In this document: positions 36,564-47,275 of the stretch, piece after piece
Position numbering within the stretch: position 1 is the first letter of the stretch
Layout: every line of letters begins with the position of its first letter
Assembly (NCBI GenBank): GCA_002633025.1
Contig: NMRB01000051.1
Span: 133,129 to 197,128, forward strand
Length of the DNA: 64,000 nucleotides
Origin: Notospermus geniculatus
Taxonomy: Eukaryota > Nemertea > Pilidiophora > Heteronemertea > Lineidae
Direction of reading: 5' to 3'
Notes under the pieces: generated by a model
What the model saw: only the letters and a program-made list of their open reading frames with translations
Told to the model about the DNA's origin: nothing
Databases searched by the model: none
Translations under genes and position numbers: made by a program

Positions 36564-36929
36564 TGTCGATCATTCGTGCCGAAAGTCGCGGGTTCCCCTC
36601 ATCCCGAATCGGAAGACCTCCTCCCAAGCACAAAAATTGCTTTGCCAAGAACAAAGGCGTTGGCAAATCCTTCTTCCACATTCTTCAAGACAGACGTCGG
36701 CAAGGAGATTTCACCTCTTATCGGGACTCTTCCCGTGGGTCGTTTTAACACACCGGTTCATATGAGAACGATGGGTATTTTCACAGACGAATATCACAAC
36801 CCAGCAGTCCATAATCGACCGTATTCCTGGTCATTAACGAGCAGACCTTATCTACAAAACAACTGCGAAACTCAGACATTGCCAACAGTGAAATGGCACC
36901 TCCCGTCAGAAACAGCGAAGTCGAACTGA
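36564..36929 (+). CDS. Candidate 3'-terminal exon, unknown protein
   Basis: An open frame of about 121 codons starts after an acceptor-like CCCCTCTGGCAAG preceded by a T-rich stretch, and ends at a TGA. The sequence is balanced and protein-like, with KIALPRTKALANPSSTFFKT, PLIGTLPVGRFNTPVHM and EYHNPAVHNRPYSW. Its Pro/Asn/Tyr-rich, repeat-free character resembles small ciliary or sperm microtubule-associated proteins, but that is only an impression. The frame is open upstream to 36402. An overlapping minus-strand frame (36160-36681) looks like its shadow. The dispersed repeat beginning near 36955 directly follows, so the 3' UTR is short or lies within it. Confidence 0.45.
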   Translation, partial: CRSFVPKVAGSPHPESEDLLPSTKIALPRTKALANPSSTFFKTDVGKEISPLIGTLPVGRFNTPVHMRTMGIFTDEYHNPAVHNRPYSWSLTSRPYLQNNCETQTLPTVKWHLPSETAKSN

Positions 36930-36954
36930 CAGCCATTTTTGTACTAATATTTGT

Positions 36955-37100
36955 TTTTTGATTTTTCCGTCAAGGCCGAAGCCACAGCATTATTGGCCCT
37001 GGTAGGTAGGGAAGAGGCCATCTCAAGCTACATGTAGTCTCATTTCTTCACTTGGATGGTCTTTTACTTGCCCTTGCAAAAAGGCAAAAGGTACAAGGCA
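36955..37100. repeat. Dispersed repeat G, copy 1
   Basis: Shares TTTTTGATTTTTCC, GTCAAGGCCGAAGCCA, ATTATTGGCCCTGGTA and TCTTTTACTTGCCCTTGCAA with 50065-50190; a short relative occurs at 41843-41880. Confidence 0.65.
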
Positions 37101-37194
37101 CCATACTGTCCCAACTGACAACCATCCTGGTGAAAAAACGGAGATAGGCCTTATCAGAAACCATGTTCGGCTCCGTGTGTCTTCCTGTGTTTCG

Positions 37195-37305
37195 CCCGTT
37201 TCCAATTCGCTCTCCAGGTTAGGGTTACATGTACGGTAAGGGTTTGCTGTAGAGTTGGTATTTGGGGGCGAATTGGGAAAGAGCGGAATGGGAATGAACC
37301 GTTTG
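37195..37305. repeat. Dispersed repeat E, copy 2
   Basis: Contains TTTCCAATTCGCTCTCC, GTTAGGGTTACATG and GGGCGAATTGGGAAAGAGCG in the same order as 28338-28450. Confidence 0.55.
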
Positions 37306-39274
37306 GCTTTGCAAGCAACGCTGTGTTCGTTCAGGGAACTTCCAAAGGTGAAAATAATCACAACTAGTCTGGCGCACAAGATATCCGCTATCCGGAAGGT
37401 CCCTCTACACTCCAATTAAAGGCAGACAAGACGTGACAGGATCCTTAGGGAGGGTGACCCTGAAACCTAATGTGGGAAGGGGGTCGGTCTAGAATGGAAA
37501 GCAGGTTATTTGAAGTCATAGGGCTTGAGGTACCACTCTTTGGAATATCCTTCTGCCTGAAGTGAACAAGTTGGACGGGGTTATTTGGGAAATGGAATAT
37601 TTTTGAATGCTGACTGAATGTCGCTTTGCCGGATTTGAAAAAGAGAGGAAGGTACATGTAGGCCAACACGTATGAAAGAGTACAGAGATGCTTCAATAAA
37701 AGCCAGCCGTGGCATGTGCAGATGATAAGACCTGTCAGTGTTAGACCATCCAAAATCTTCTCGGGTAGCGGGTCAGACGGAAGTCTAACGCACTCGAAGC
37801 ACCGATGCAGCACCGATGGTAGTTGAGAATGATCTCAAACCTCGTGCCAACGTACCTGTTTACAATATTTACCCCTTTACGAAGTACTATTCCCCGGGAC
37901 TAGTATTCCTCAGGTCTCACCAAGAAAGAAATAGGCCTACACTGAACTGTAGGTACCCTGGTTACAACACACTTTAAGAGTCCATGTGTCTTTTTCCTAA
38001 GTTAGAGCCAGCTTGTCGTACGTTGTAAAGAGGTTTGACTATATCGGTGAAAAACATGGAAATCATCCATTCATAGTCTAAATCTAATTATGCACATATT
38101 TAGACCAAATCATCAAAGACAGCCGCGTCATGAGAATCATAGTGCAGAGCAGAATTTTCTTCGTCAATTGACCTACAAACCCCGGCCGGATCTCCAATAA
38201 TCCATCTCTCGGAAACAACATTTTTGTCAACTGCTGAAAAAACTAACCTCATAACTAGTAGACTGCTTGTGTTCACATACATGTAAGACGGAATAACAAT
38301 GAATGGTTTATTGAAAAAGACATTTTCTTATTACATATTCCATTGGATGGTAAGAAAAATGCACTGCACGTAGTGATGCATTTGGCCAAATCATACAGCG
38401 GTGAAAACCAAAGCTTGCGATGAAACGCCGCCTGACCTACGTGACGAGATGTCCTTCCGAGTCAACGACTTCTGTGGATCTGTCCATTAACCCCCTGCAG
38501 CGTCGGCTTAACTCGCCGGCCATGGAGGATTTCCTTTATGGCCTTGTGGTTGGCGCGTTGGCCTCGCAGCTAGAAGTTGAGCAAGTGGAGCGCGATCACG
38601 ACGTGGATGGGTGATCGACGCGCCTTTAATACAATTTGCCTATTACCTTTTGTTCAGTTTCAAATCCTCGAGGCAGCAACCACCGACAGGCCAACCCTAC
38701 AGGGGTTACGAGGATTTCCTCTGCCGACCTCCCTAAACGAGGTGAAAACGTGGAATGTCCTGAGGCTCAGGATGACTCCACTGTAAATGCAGACCGCACC
38801 AGCTTTGACACTCCAACATCGGTGAGCGCCATCTTGTCCAAACAAGGCTATCGACTCCGTATGAACTCCGTCTTTAGCCTTGTCCGAATCGTGTCATCTT
38901 TTCCGTTAATGCATAAATTATTAATGAACCTGACCCCTACTTGACCCCGCCTCCGAGCCAATCAGAACTTGCGCAACAAATCACCGTTGGACACTTTCTT
39001 TGCTCTTCACGCTTGAATATGTAACACGGATTTTGATTGGCGCGTCGATTTTCCTTCGCGCCCCGATGATTGGCTGAGGCTTTCACCACCTCAGAAACGG
39101 GAAATGTGGTGGATTCGAACCAGGCTAGATGGCCGTCAGGCCAGATAGACTGGTGAGAACCAGATGGTGAGCGCCGACACTACATGTATGTCTATGACGT
39201 CAATTTCTTGACGATGGACGCCACAAGCCCTTTTTGCTTGCAAAAGTGACAAATTAGCAATTAACTTACCTTAA
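37306..39274. other. 2-kb spacer, no gene recognised
   Basis: Frames up to 122 codons occur (minus 37445-37813) but none shows a motif, start context or splice sites that I would defend. Confidence 0.3.
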
Positions 39275-39428
39275 CATTGGGTCGTATGAATAAAGACTAG
39301 CAAATGCTTTTACTTGAATAAAGACTAGCAAATGCTTTTACTTCAGATTTGTACAGCATTGCCTAGTGCATTTGTATTGCAAATTTCAAGTAAAAGCATT
39401 TGCTAGTCTTTATTCACATGACCCATTG
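39275..39428. mobile_element. Foldback MITE, TGAATAAAGACTAGCAAATG family
   Basis: Inverted arms beginning CATTGGGTCGTATGAATAAA contain ACTAGCAAATGCTTTTACTT on both sides. The left arm has a 29-bp internal tandem duplication of that block. Related copies or fragments lie at 4546-4612, 49905-50022 and 57005-57240. Confidence 0.8.
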
Positions 39429-39835
39429 AATTGCACGACCTTCGTGCCTGTCGACCACGGTCACTCGAGAAATGTATAGACATTACTTTGGACTTGCGTG
39501 AAAGATGCACTGTCCTTCTCCTGACATTCGACGTGTTGCTACATTTGAAGTAGCCAATAGGGGAATCACGTTAAGCTAATTGATTTCGATGGCGTGTTAT
39601 GCATTCGTTTAGTCTCATGGCTAGAGGCGACAGGATGGCGAGTGGTGGGTCAGAATCAAGGAAATGGCATCCACAGACCCATATTTCAGTCGTCCCAATG
39701 GAATAACGTGTCAATATCCACAAATTTGGCCAAGGATACATGTAGGTCAAATTTAAATTCAAAACTTGTCGCACATGGACAGATTCTCGCCCACACTTCT
39801 CTCCTTGACTGACTTTTTAGTAGGCCCATGAACTT

Positions 39836-39892
39836 GTCTAAGTGTGATGCCTATCTTTTGTGTTGAACAAAGGATAAGTGTCACACTTAGAC
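39836..39892. repeat. Imperfect hairpin
   Basis: GTCTAAGTGTGATGCCTATC pairs with GATAAGTGTCACACTTAGAC with about four mismatches around a small loop. Size and mismatches would suit a small-RNA precursor or a tiny foldback element. Confidence 0.6.
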
Positions 39893-40075
39893 TTACAGTA
39901 GATGCAAGTACAGTGTAGTTTTATGAAGACGGGCCCGTAAGCATGTTTATGAATATGGACCCAGAGCTGTAAATACGTTGTGTAACCCAGTCAAGCTATT
40001 TTGACATAGATTGTATTTTCCCCAACTCTGTAGGCAAATGAAACGCGAAACAAACTCAGAAACGAGGCTCTTAGT

Positions 40076-40138
40076 AGACTGGTTCCCGTATTTGCCGCTC
40101 CACTCCGGGAGTGTAGCGGCAAATACGGGAACCAGTCT
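40076..40138. repeat. Perfect 24-bp stem hairpin
   Basis: AGACTGGTTCCCGTATTTGC at 40076-40095 and its last four arm bases are exactly mirrored at 40115-40138, around a 15-nt loop. Perfect pairing is more typical of a young foldback repeat than of an animal microRNA. Confidence 0.85.
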
Positions 40139-41990
40139 GGGGTAGCGCTGCATGAGAACCGGACGGAAGTACTTGCCTCTATGATTATTGTCTACAAACC
40201 GTTACATTTTCTGTACCACCCGATGTAACGCCTTAGATGTTACGTACAAAATTTAAAAAACCAACACAAATGGTTGATTACATCTCTGTTTCTTACTTAA
40301 TTACATCGATATCTTAGAGACAGAGATGCGGATGTTGACAATAAGATCAGCCGCACTCAAAATGAAAATAATTGCGTTTTCTTTTGGATGCAGTCCAAAG
40401 TAATTAGTCTCCTCCTAAAGTCAGACGGGTTGTCGTTGATTTATTATGGAGACGATTTGTAATGAAATTGTATGACATTCGCCTACACTAGAGTGGTGAG
40501 CACTTGCATACTGTATGGCATGTCTTATCCGGCACCACGGGAACTCACTGAATAATCATTGAATATCCATGTTGATGGATAGACCTAGGCCCTTTTTGCG
40601 TCGGATGTCCCTGAATGATCAACAAGGGCTGTCAGATTGCCTGTGCATTGATCCTGCTACTGTTTACCTGTCACGTAGTACATTTCAACTGTTGAAATGT
40701 GCGGGTTCACCAAGGCCATAACACTTTCCTAAAATGCGACATCCGACGGGTATTTCTAGACTGCCTCACATTCGAAACACACGTACTGGGTGCTTGTCGT
40801 GGTCAGCAATCGCAAATAGAACTGAAAACAATTTTTAATTTCAGCATGCCTATTGGGCTAAACGCTGTGGTATGCCATCATTACGAAACTGACAGGGGCT
40901 GTGTAAACCTCATAACCATTCTTCTAACTTGGCCTAAGACATGTAAGATGGGTACGTTCATTGCGTGTTCGGTGGGTTCCTGTGGGAGCGGGAAAAGGCA
41001 TCCCGTACAGCATACCAAGTGTCTCGACGAATGGTGCAATGCAAATTTCGATAAACTGACTTTGACTTCTATTTCACTTTGATTTTTTACCATTTTCCTT
41101 TGTTTAGTCCTGACCAGTACAGACACTCCAGTTCGCTACTCTGCAATCAACAGCACTGATTAGGGATCCCATCAAAATACGAGCAGTGAACGGAGGGGAA
41201 ACACACAAGAATGGTAATTATTTTGAAGGGCTCTCTGACGAAGTCCATGGTATTATCCAGAATACAATTCCACATTATCTTTACCAATTTATTGAACACT
41301 GAATGTGGAGTGGCCACTTTGCAGCGCCATCAATCCGCTATTAGATTTTTTCAAATGCACATCCGGCCCTACACCTGAGCATAAAACCTCTCAAGTATCC
41401 AATAATAACTCGACTTTAATGAGCTGTATCAAATCTCGCAAGGATTACAACTGCCTGATGTTTCAAGTCAATAATTCATTGAAATGTCTCGAAAAATGAT
41501 GGACGGTGTTTTAAACATGGTATAATTGGCACTCCAGATACCATAAAACGTATACTTAGGGAAAAAGTGGACTGCAGCAGTCGGTTACTAGGGTGAGCAC
41601 CTTTCATGGAGTTGGTGGGGATCGTAACGTGTATGGCTACGTGTCTATCAGGTGAAAGCAGGCACATTTATATTGAAAATATCGTTGTTTAACCATTTCA
41701 GTGCTATGACACATTTAGTCAAAATTAAAAATGATATGGACAAATGATCATCATATGGGAATCTACCCCACAAGATAAGTATGTATTCATTTGAAAGCTC
41801 TCACTTATTGTATATGAATAAGTGAATTTAATAATATGAATTTGATTTTTTACGTTGGGGCCGAAGCCAGCATTAGTGAGGTTGAGATTAGCGACTTATC
41901 GCGAATCCTTATACGTGTACGGATGGAATTCTGTACAGCGAGGACAAATTTTGTGTACATATTTCGATCCGTATTCGTAAAGGATCCGTG
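40139..41990. other. Spacer, no gene recognised
   Basis: The 127-codon plus frame at 40699-41082 is the longest but has no motif or splice support. A fragment of repeat G lies at 41843-41880. Confidence 0.3.
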
Positions 41991-41995
41991 ATAAG

Positions 41996-42064
41996 TGGTA
42001 GATGTCACACTTGGTCCTGCCGCTTGATAAGCGGACCTGATAACCACTATGCTATCAAGACCCC
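41996..42064 (-). repeat. tRNA-like SINE head or tRNA pseudogene
   Basis: On the minus strand GGGGTCTTGATAGCATAGTG starts a tRNA-like fold with a consensus A box TAGCATAGTGG. It has a 4-bp anticodon stem CCGC/GCGG around TTATCAA, but the expected B box is degenerate (AGTGTGACATC). It is not a functional tRNA by eye. Confidence 0.45.
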
Positions 42065-42597
42065 GCAACTCTTCAGTACTTTCCAATGAATATCCACCTG
42101 GCGTGGTTTCTGGGAAATGTTTCAGGGTCATATGGACACATTTGTCTCTTTTTATGAAATCGTCGCTCGCAATGAAAGGGTAAGATTGACAAAAAATGGC
42201 CATTTTAAAAAATAACCCACCGACAATACACCATCCTGGCCTATTGTTCACCGACAACATTTACCGGTTTAGGCCTTTTCACGACAAAGTTCGTGCAGGG
42301 TGCCAAAAGCCAGCCGAACAATAGCAAACGGCTTAAAAATTTTAATCTTTCTGTTGTTCAGCCGCAGAAAAATTGGGCTTTCACAGTCAGTCATTTTAGG
42401 CCATTTGCCCATACAATACAAATAGGTGGTGACAAAAGACTCAGCTACTATTATTCTGACAGTGTCCCATGGAAGACTCTGTGCTGGTCCCCCCTCACAA
42501 GAATGTACTGCATGTATCAAAAATGATCTTGAAAAGATGGGCAAACAGATGATTGTACAGGAAGACGAATGCACATTTGGCCAACAACTGCTGTTAA

Positions 42598-42895
42598 AGG
42601 TGCTCTGGTTCGAATTGTAAACATTACGGTTTGTTTATTTACATGGTTGATTATAATAGTTATTTTTCCTCGGACAGGTGGCAGCACCGTGTATACCAAA
42701 ACATTAATGTTATCTATTTTTATATCTATCGTGATAAATATTCTTGTAACTGAAATATATTTATGATTTTACGCTCAAAAACAAACAAAAAGTTGTGAAA
42801 GGCGAGATTTAATTCGATTTTTTTCTGATCTGTTAGTACCAGAAGTTGACAATAGGTGGCACACCGTAATGTTTACAATTCGAACTAGAGCACCT
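42598..42895. mobile_element. piggyBac-like MITE with TTAA flanks
   Basis: Element of 298 bp. Ends AGGTGCTCTGGTTCGAATTG and, inverted, AGGTGCTCTAGTTCGAATTG continue with TAAACATTACGGT on both arms. It is flanked by TTAA at 42594-42597 and 42896-42899, the duplication made by piggyBac transposases. No transposase inside. Confidence 0.78.
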
Positions 42896-43103
42896 TTAAT
42901 GTTGTTTAGTCTTCCACATACATATCTCAGTGTTTCCATCAATCGACAACTAGAGACACGACAACATTTCAATAGGGTAACACAGAGACATCTGTCACTT
43001 TCGTTCCCCGTAAAATGTGGGGAAACACTGAAAAACGGAACAACGCAGCATTTTACACCCCCATGGATTCTCATTCACCTCTGGGATCTCTTCTACATAG
43101 CGC

Positions 43104-43155
43104 CTGATGAAGACCCCGATTGGGGTCGAAAATTTGCGAAATATTCGGAGACGAC
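43104..43155 (+). ncRNA. Hammerhead-ribozyme-like motif, degenerate
   Basis: CTGATGA (43104-43110) is followed by an A, then a 6-bp stem GACCCC/GGGGTC closed by a GATT loop (43112-43127), then GAAA (43128-43131) and a short imperfect AT stem. This is the order of the hammerhead core (CUGANGA, stem II, GAA, stem III). Type I hammerheads are known in Penelope-like retroelements. An extra A before stem II and poor pairing for stem I argue against an active ribozyme. The downstream TTTTTGTGCTGTTTTTTGG also resembles sequence beside the palindrome at 33.0 kb, so this looks like a dispersed element end. Confidence 0.35.
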
Positions 43156-43521
43156 TTTCCGATTTACGGTATACTCTCAGTCGTTTTTGTGCTGTTTTTT
43201 GGGTACCCATGGATTTTCGGTAGATATGTACGAATTAGAATCTTACCAGTTTTACAGTAGTCTAGGGCCTAAGCATTACTTGCCCAAGAAGTGCAAATAA
43301 GATACAATGTATATTTATTTATATTTCGACCGGAAGAACGAATAAACCAAGGATTTTTTCATGAATGTACCGAAAATATCGTAGGGCCTATATTCTGCAT
43401 TTTGCATTTTTGCACTCGGAACCTACATGTATTGGGGAAAGTCTGAGGTAATCATCCATCGAATGAGGGGTGCGGATAGGGGAAAGGAAATACGTGGTTG
43501 AAAAGTGAAGCAATCCCTTAC

Positions 43522-43570
43522 CTTGTTCGCTGAGAAGTAGCAAACCACAAACGATCACTAGCATATCCAT
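43522..43570 (-). CDS. Candidate first exon encoding a signal peptide
   Basis: An ATG in strong context (A at -3, G at +4) opens MDMLVIVCGLLLLSEQ, a compact signal peptide with a VIVCGLLLL core. After one more base it meets a good donor, AAG then GTAAGG, so the intron is phase 1. The PAN-like exon at 49585-49817 begins with two bases of a split codon, so it would accept exactly this phase, and the resulting residue would be Gly. That exon lies upstream on this strand, however, so this exon must serve a different copy whose PAN exon is further downstream or missing. No partner exon was identified between here and 42.2 kb. Confidence 0.55.
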
Positions 43571-46000
43571 CGTTACCGAACACTAGTCCAAACCGAAACC
43601 GACACAAGACAAGAGCTTTCGATCGTCAATCCTGAGTCCCAAACCTGCACCAACTCTCGGTGTAACTTATTATTGATCGGTAGTGAAATGTCCTCAACGA
43701 TGTGCACCTTTAACCAGAGAAGAAAAATTTGTCAAGTGGGAATTGATTAACACTCAACGAAATTTGAGAACCGTCCCTCTTAACGCTGATAGTTCCCCTT
43801 GGAGTCAACGCCACGTATCGAGGCAACACTAACACCAAGAACTTTGGGACTGAACGAGAGTAGATCGTTAAAAATCACATAAGAATCAATCTACCAGACC
43901 AATTCGCTGGAATAATCTCTTTATCAGCGTCTAAAATCCAAGAAGAAGGTTGACTTTTCGAAAGAAGCAACCAAGAGCTGTGCGACCCAAATATAGGATC
44001 GTTGGTAATCCAAGAACGTCCACACCGTTTTGAAGCGGGTGGAGTTTTGGCGTACTATTCATCCTCTTCGGATCAATACGAGAAATATCCTTGCCGTATA
44101 TCGAGGCAGAATTATCATCTATGATCATGAGAAGCTCGAGTTTGAGATGAAATCAACGTGATGTCCTCGTGCCATTAAAAATGCCAAATCAGTGATATTT
44201 TCTGACTTGAGCAAACATGATGCACGGTGATCTATCGGGAGCACCACTTCATCAACTGAACTAAGTTTCCACACCCAAACGAAAAGAAACCAATTTTATA
44301 GTATATTTACTAGAGAATGCAAAACCTGCTCACACGACGGTGTAATAAAATGCACTGTACATGACAGACCTCAACGTACAGGTCTTCCAGGGGATCTTTG
44401 CAAAGGGTATTGGCAATTATACATCGTATGCTTACCGTATTTTCTCACTCCATCTGAAGCTTCATCCTGAACATGTCGTGAGCATGCCACCCTTTACGTG
44501 CAAAACGCGTCCAACGACGCCCCAACACATGCTGACGATGTCACAGGGCGAAATTCTGAAGGACAAGGCCCGGTATCCCAACCACTCTGGACAAGGCGAG
44601 TATGTCAAAAGCCTGCCAAAGCAAACTAGGCCTAGGCCAACCCAAGGTGATGAAGTGGAAAAACGGTTGAATTCATCATGCATTGGACAGGTGTGGATGA
44701 AATCAATGCTAGCGTGATCAAGGTGTGGCATCCGGTCCTTGCATTCTATTCAAAGAAACCTCCGCCCGTTCCACGTGACGAATTCAGGAACTTGGGGCAT
44801 TGTTAATTTGCCGTCTTGAGTTGGGTGTGTGACGTGTACGCACGAAAACGTGACACAAGGTAAAAATGTGACCCTCCGGCACAAAACCAATGTAAAGTCG
44901 CAGGGAAAATGAGCCTAAACGTACTGACATGACACCAGGAGATAAAGGCAAAACAGAATCACTCAGATAGACAGGCAATACTGAAATTGACAAAAATGTC
45001 ACCCTCCACCACAAAACCAGTCACCAGTCACTCGGAGGTTGGCAAGTTCAAACCAACGTATTTGTCAAACTCAGTACATGTATTGTCTGTTTGTCCGTTG
45101 TGAAGTCCGACTCATTCTACATTGTATTTCTGTCTTTGGACAACCAAACCAAAAATATCCCGAAGTTGGAGAGTGCACTGAGTGCGGAACGAACCCAAAA
45201 ATAAGCAGCGGACAAGTCTAGCGACGTTTTGGGCACTTGGTGATTTTAGGGGGTCGTGTCTCGCCGTGGCCTTTACATCCCCGGGATATCACCAATACCC
45301 ATACCGTGACTTCCCCCTTAAATCAGGAGGACACCATCAGCAGACTGCCCCTTTAAATGTTACCGTTCAGTCAGAATCCGCTCTTGTTTGCCTATTCAGG
45401 CCAGTGGGTCAAGAAACGCAAGCATAGATGTAGGCCTAAAATATGAACGGCTGCTTCAAGAAGGCATAAAATACCCAATTCACCGATCAAAATAATCCAA
45501 ATCGCTGCCTTCATCCTTGCAAAAAATCATAGGGATCATCCCAGACATCTCATCTTCCCATACACGATTCGATGGCTAAATCAGGCCCCATAGGCGTCAC
45601 TTATGCGGAACGCAGAGGTACATAGAAAATGCTCATTTTAGCCCCAACATAAGAAAAATACGACTAAATCTTGGGTTTAGTGTTGATGGACAAGGGTGGA
45701 CACAATAATGTAACACTCTACTGCTTCTTACGCGGTTTCATGGAGAATGGTTCCGCGATGCAAGAGAAAAGTATCTGGAAACGAAAAATCAAGCATGAAA
45801 ATAAAGAGCACCTACATGTAGTGCCCAATAAAACAGCCAAGTACTGACGACTATTTTGAGTTGCTCCTGTATCGGCACACGAGTAATGATCAGCTCGAGT
45901 TCCGAGTGCAGGAACAAATCACCGAGCGAGCGAGCGATTGATGGGTAGTGACACCTGCGATAACTTCGAAGAACTGAAGTGCTAGAACACAGCGCTAGTA
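43571..46000. other. Spacer between signal-peptide exon and MITE
   Basis: The 5' flank of the exon on the minus strand has no obvious TATA box. Two related fragments GTGACCCTCCGGCACAAAACC (trimmed here) near 44869 and 44999 recur near 60620, so this is a dispersed repeat. The 118-codon plus frame at 44361-44717 is not supported by motifs. Confidence 0.35.
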
Positions 46001-46228
46001 AGAAATAAAAGTGGAAAATAAGAAGTGGGGAATTTTGCACTTTTGTGCGAATTTTTCAATTTCTCAAATTGGGAGAAATTTTTTCCCATTTTGAGAAATA
46101 TCGCACGAAAAATCGGAAAAAAATGTCATGTTTTAAGAAAATTTCTCAAAGTTAAATGTTCTCCCAATTTGAAAAAATTAACGCAAAATTCCAAAATTTC
46201 CCACTTCTTATTTTCCACTTTTATTTCT
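46001..46228. mobile_element. MITE with perfect 29-bp terminal inverted repeats
   Basis: AGAAATAAAAGTGGAAAATA and the following AGAAGTGGG (46001-46029) are exactly mirrored at 46200-46228. Inside are further inverted words (ATTTCTCAAATTGGGAGAAA and partners). On the minus strand the right terminal repeat supplies an AATAAA at 46225-46220, about 85 nt past the stop codon of the neighbouring gene. The element therefore appears to provide that gene's polyadenylation signal. Confidence 0.85.
46220..46225 (-). terminator. Polyadenylation signal AATAAA
   Basis: Canonical hexamer on the minus strand about 85 nt downstream of the TAG ending the exon at 46310. It lies inside the terminal inverted repeat of the adjacent MITE. 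Confidence 0.6.
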
Positions 46229-46309
46229 GACTCCCTTAAACGATTTGTCATATTCCGATTAAAAAAAACAACAGTATCATCAAAACCTCTTGGTCAAAAA
46301 ATCGATCCA

Positions 46310-47275
46310 CTATTTATGTTGGGAATAAACCTGGGCAAACGCAATCATCACCCTGATACCTTTCGGTTTTTGCGAGGATTTTATTACTTTAAATATGCAT
46401 CCATCGTTCGGGTTGACATAAGGTCGACTAAATTCAGTTTCCATTGTCGGAAATTGAAAACTAACTAACTGAAGTACCGTTTGCCCCTGGCCTTTCTTGA
46501 CCAGACCATCAGCAGGTTGATATATCGCTTTGTAACCAATGGCATTAAATACAGGCGCGGTGGTCACTACAATTATCACATCCTTTTTGTTCCTAATTGT
46601 ACTCTCGGCGAAATGTATGGTTCTCATCTTTACGGGGTGCGTAATCGACACGTATCCGTTTTCCTCCAAGTAGGCAATGAGGTAAGGTTTTCCGTTTCTG
46701 ATTGCCAGATCGTACATCAAATTCTCGAACACTTTTATTGCAGAGCTTCTTAAGCGAACGTTGGTACCATTCCGCAATTCAAAGTGACCATTTTTGCCTT
46801 CATTTAAGTCAATTAATTTGTATACTGTCCCCAAAAGTACAGATTTCAGCTTGCAAAAAATCAACACTGTACCTCTGTATCCAAATTCCGTTTTTTTATC
46901 AGAGGCGGATCGGCTGGTTAAACATTTGTCATTTTTTGGTAAATTTAGTTTTCGAAAAGCACCTCCGTTTTTCAAATCATACAAGAAGTAACCATTCAGC
47001 TTAAAGAGCGTGACTATCATGAAGCTATAGTAATAACCGTAATATTTGGTGATTGAAGGAGTGGCGACAAACTTCGCTTCAAAAACAATACGGAATCTTC
47101 TCTCTTTTAGGCCATATGCTTTAACAGTGTAATACGGGGACTCGGTTGGCCCCAACAGGAGTATTATTCTTGCAAATGCCCCGTCGTAAAACCACCCGTC
47201 GTGAACGGTTGGTGCAATCAGTGGTGGCCTGAATGGTACTCTCCCAAGATGCCTGTAGATGTATCTTTTTTTAAC
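46310..47275 (-). CDS. Olfactomedin-like terminal exon, copy 2
   Basis: A minus-strand frame of about 321 codons opens right after an acceptor (TGATCTGCTGCAG) and ends at TAG. Its start, VKKRYIYRHLGRVPFRPP, parallels VVKYRLPRRIPILPSIP of the exon at 47516-48577. Shared landmarks are a Phe-Arg-Ile strand (RFRIVFE against AFRILYN), a Tyr-Asp strand followed by LNLPKNDKC against IEIPKHERC, and a TVLIFC against MVFIAC strand. The order 'YNGSLYY-like, xxYDLxxxx, LPxA, AVDExGLWVIY-like' recalls the five-bladed olfactomedin propeller, but strongly diverged; this assignment is inference. No separate 5' exons fit in the 240 bp before copy 1. It is therefore either an alternative 3' exon of the same gene or a partial tandem duplicate. 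The frame is intact, arguing against a long-dead pseudogene. Confidence 0.65.
   Translation of the reverse strand, partial: VKKRYIYRHLGRVPFRPPLIAPTVHDGWFYDGAFARIILLLGPTESPYYTVKAYGLKERRFRIVFEAKFVATPSITKYYGYYYSFMIVTLFKLNGYFLYDLKNGGAFRKLNLPKNDKCLTSRSASDKKTEFGYRGTVLIFCKLKSVLLGTVYKLIDLNEGKNGHFELRNGTNVRLRSSAIKVFENLMYDLAIRNGKPYLIAYLEENGYVSITHPVKMRTIHFAESTIRNKKDVIIVVTTAPVFNAIGYKAIYQPADGLVKKGQGQTVLQLVSFQFPTMETEFSRPYVNPNDGCIFKVIKSSQKPKGIRVMIAFAQVYSQHK

Noticed and set aside
36160-36681. 173-codon minus-strand frame
   Set aside because: It overlaps the better plus-strand candidate exon and cassette F. Its sequence has no recognisable features and it lacks exon borders that fit.
42269-42574. Minus-strand frame as second exon for the signal-peptide exon at 43.5 kb
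   Set aside because: An acceptor-like TGCAG is present, but the reading has no PAN-type Cys pattern and the junction phase was not convincing.
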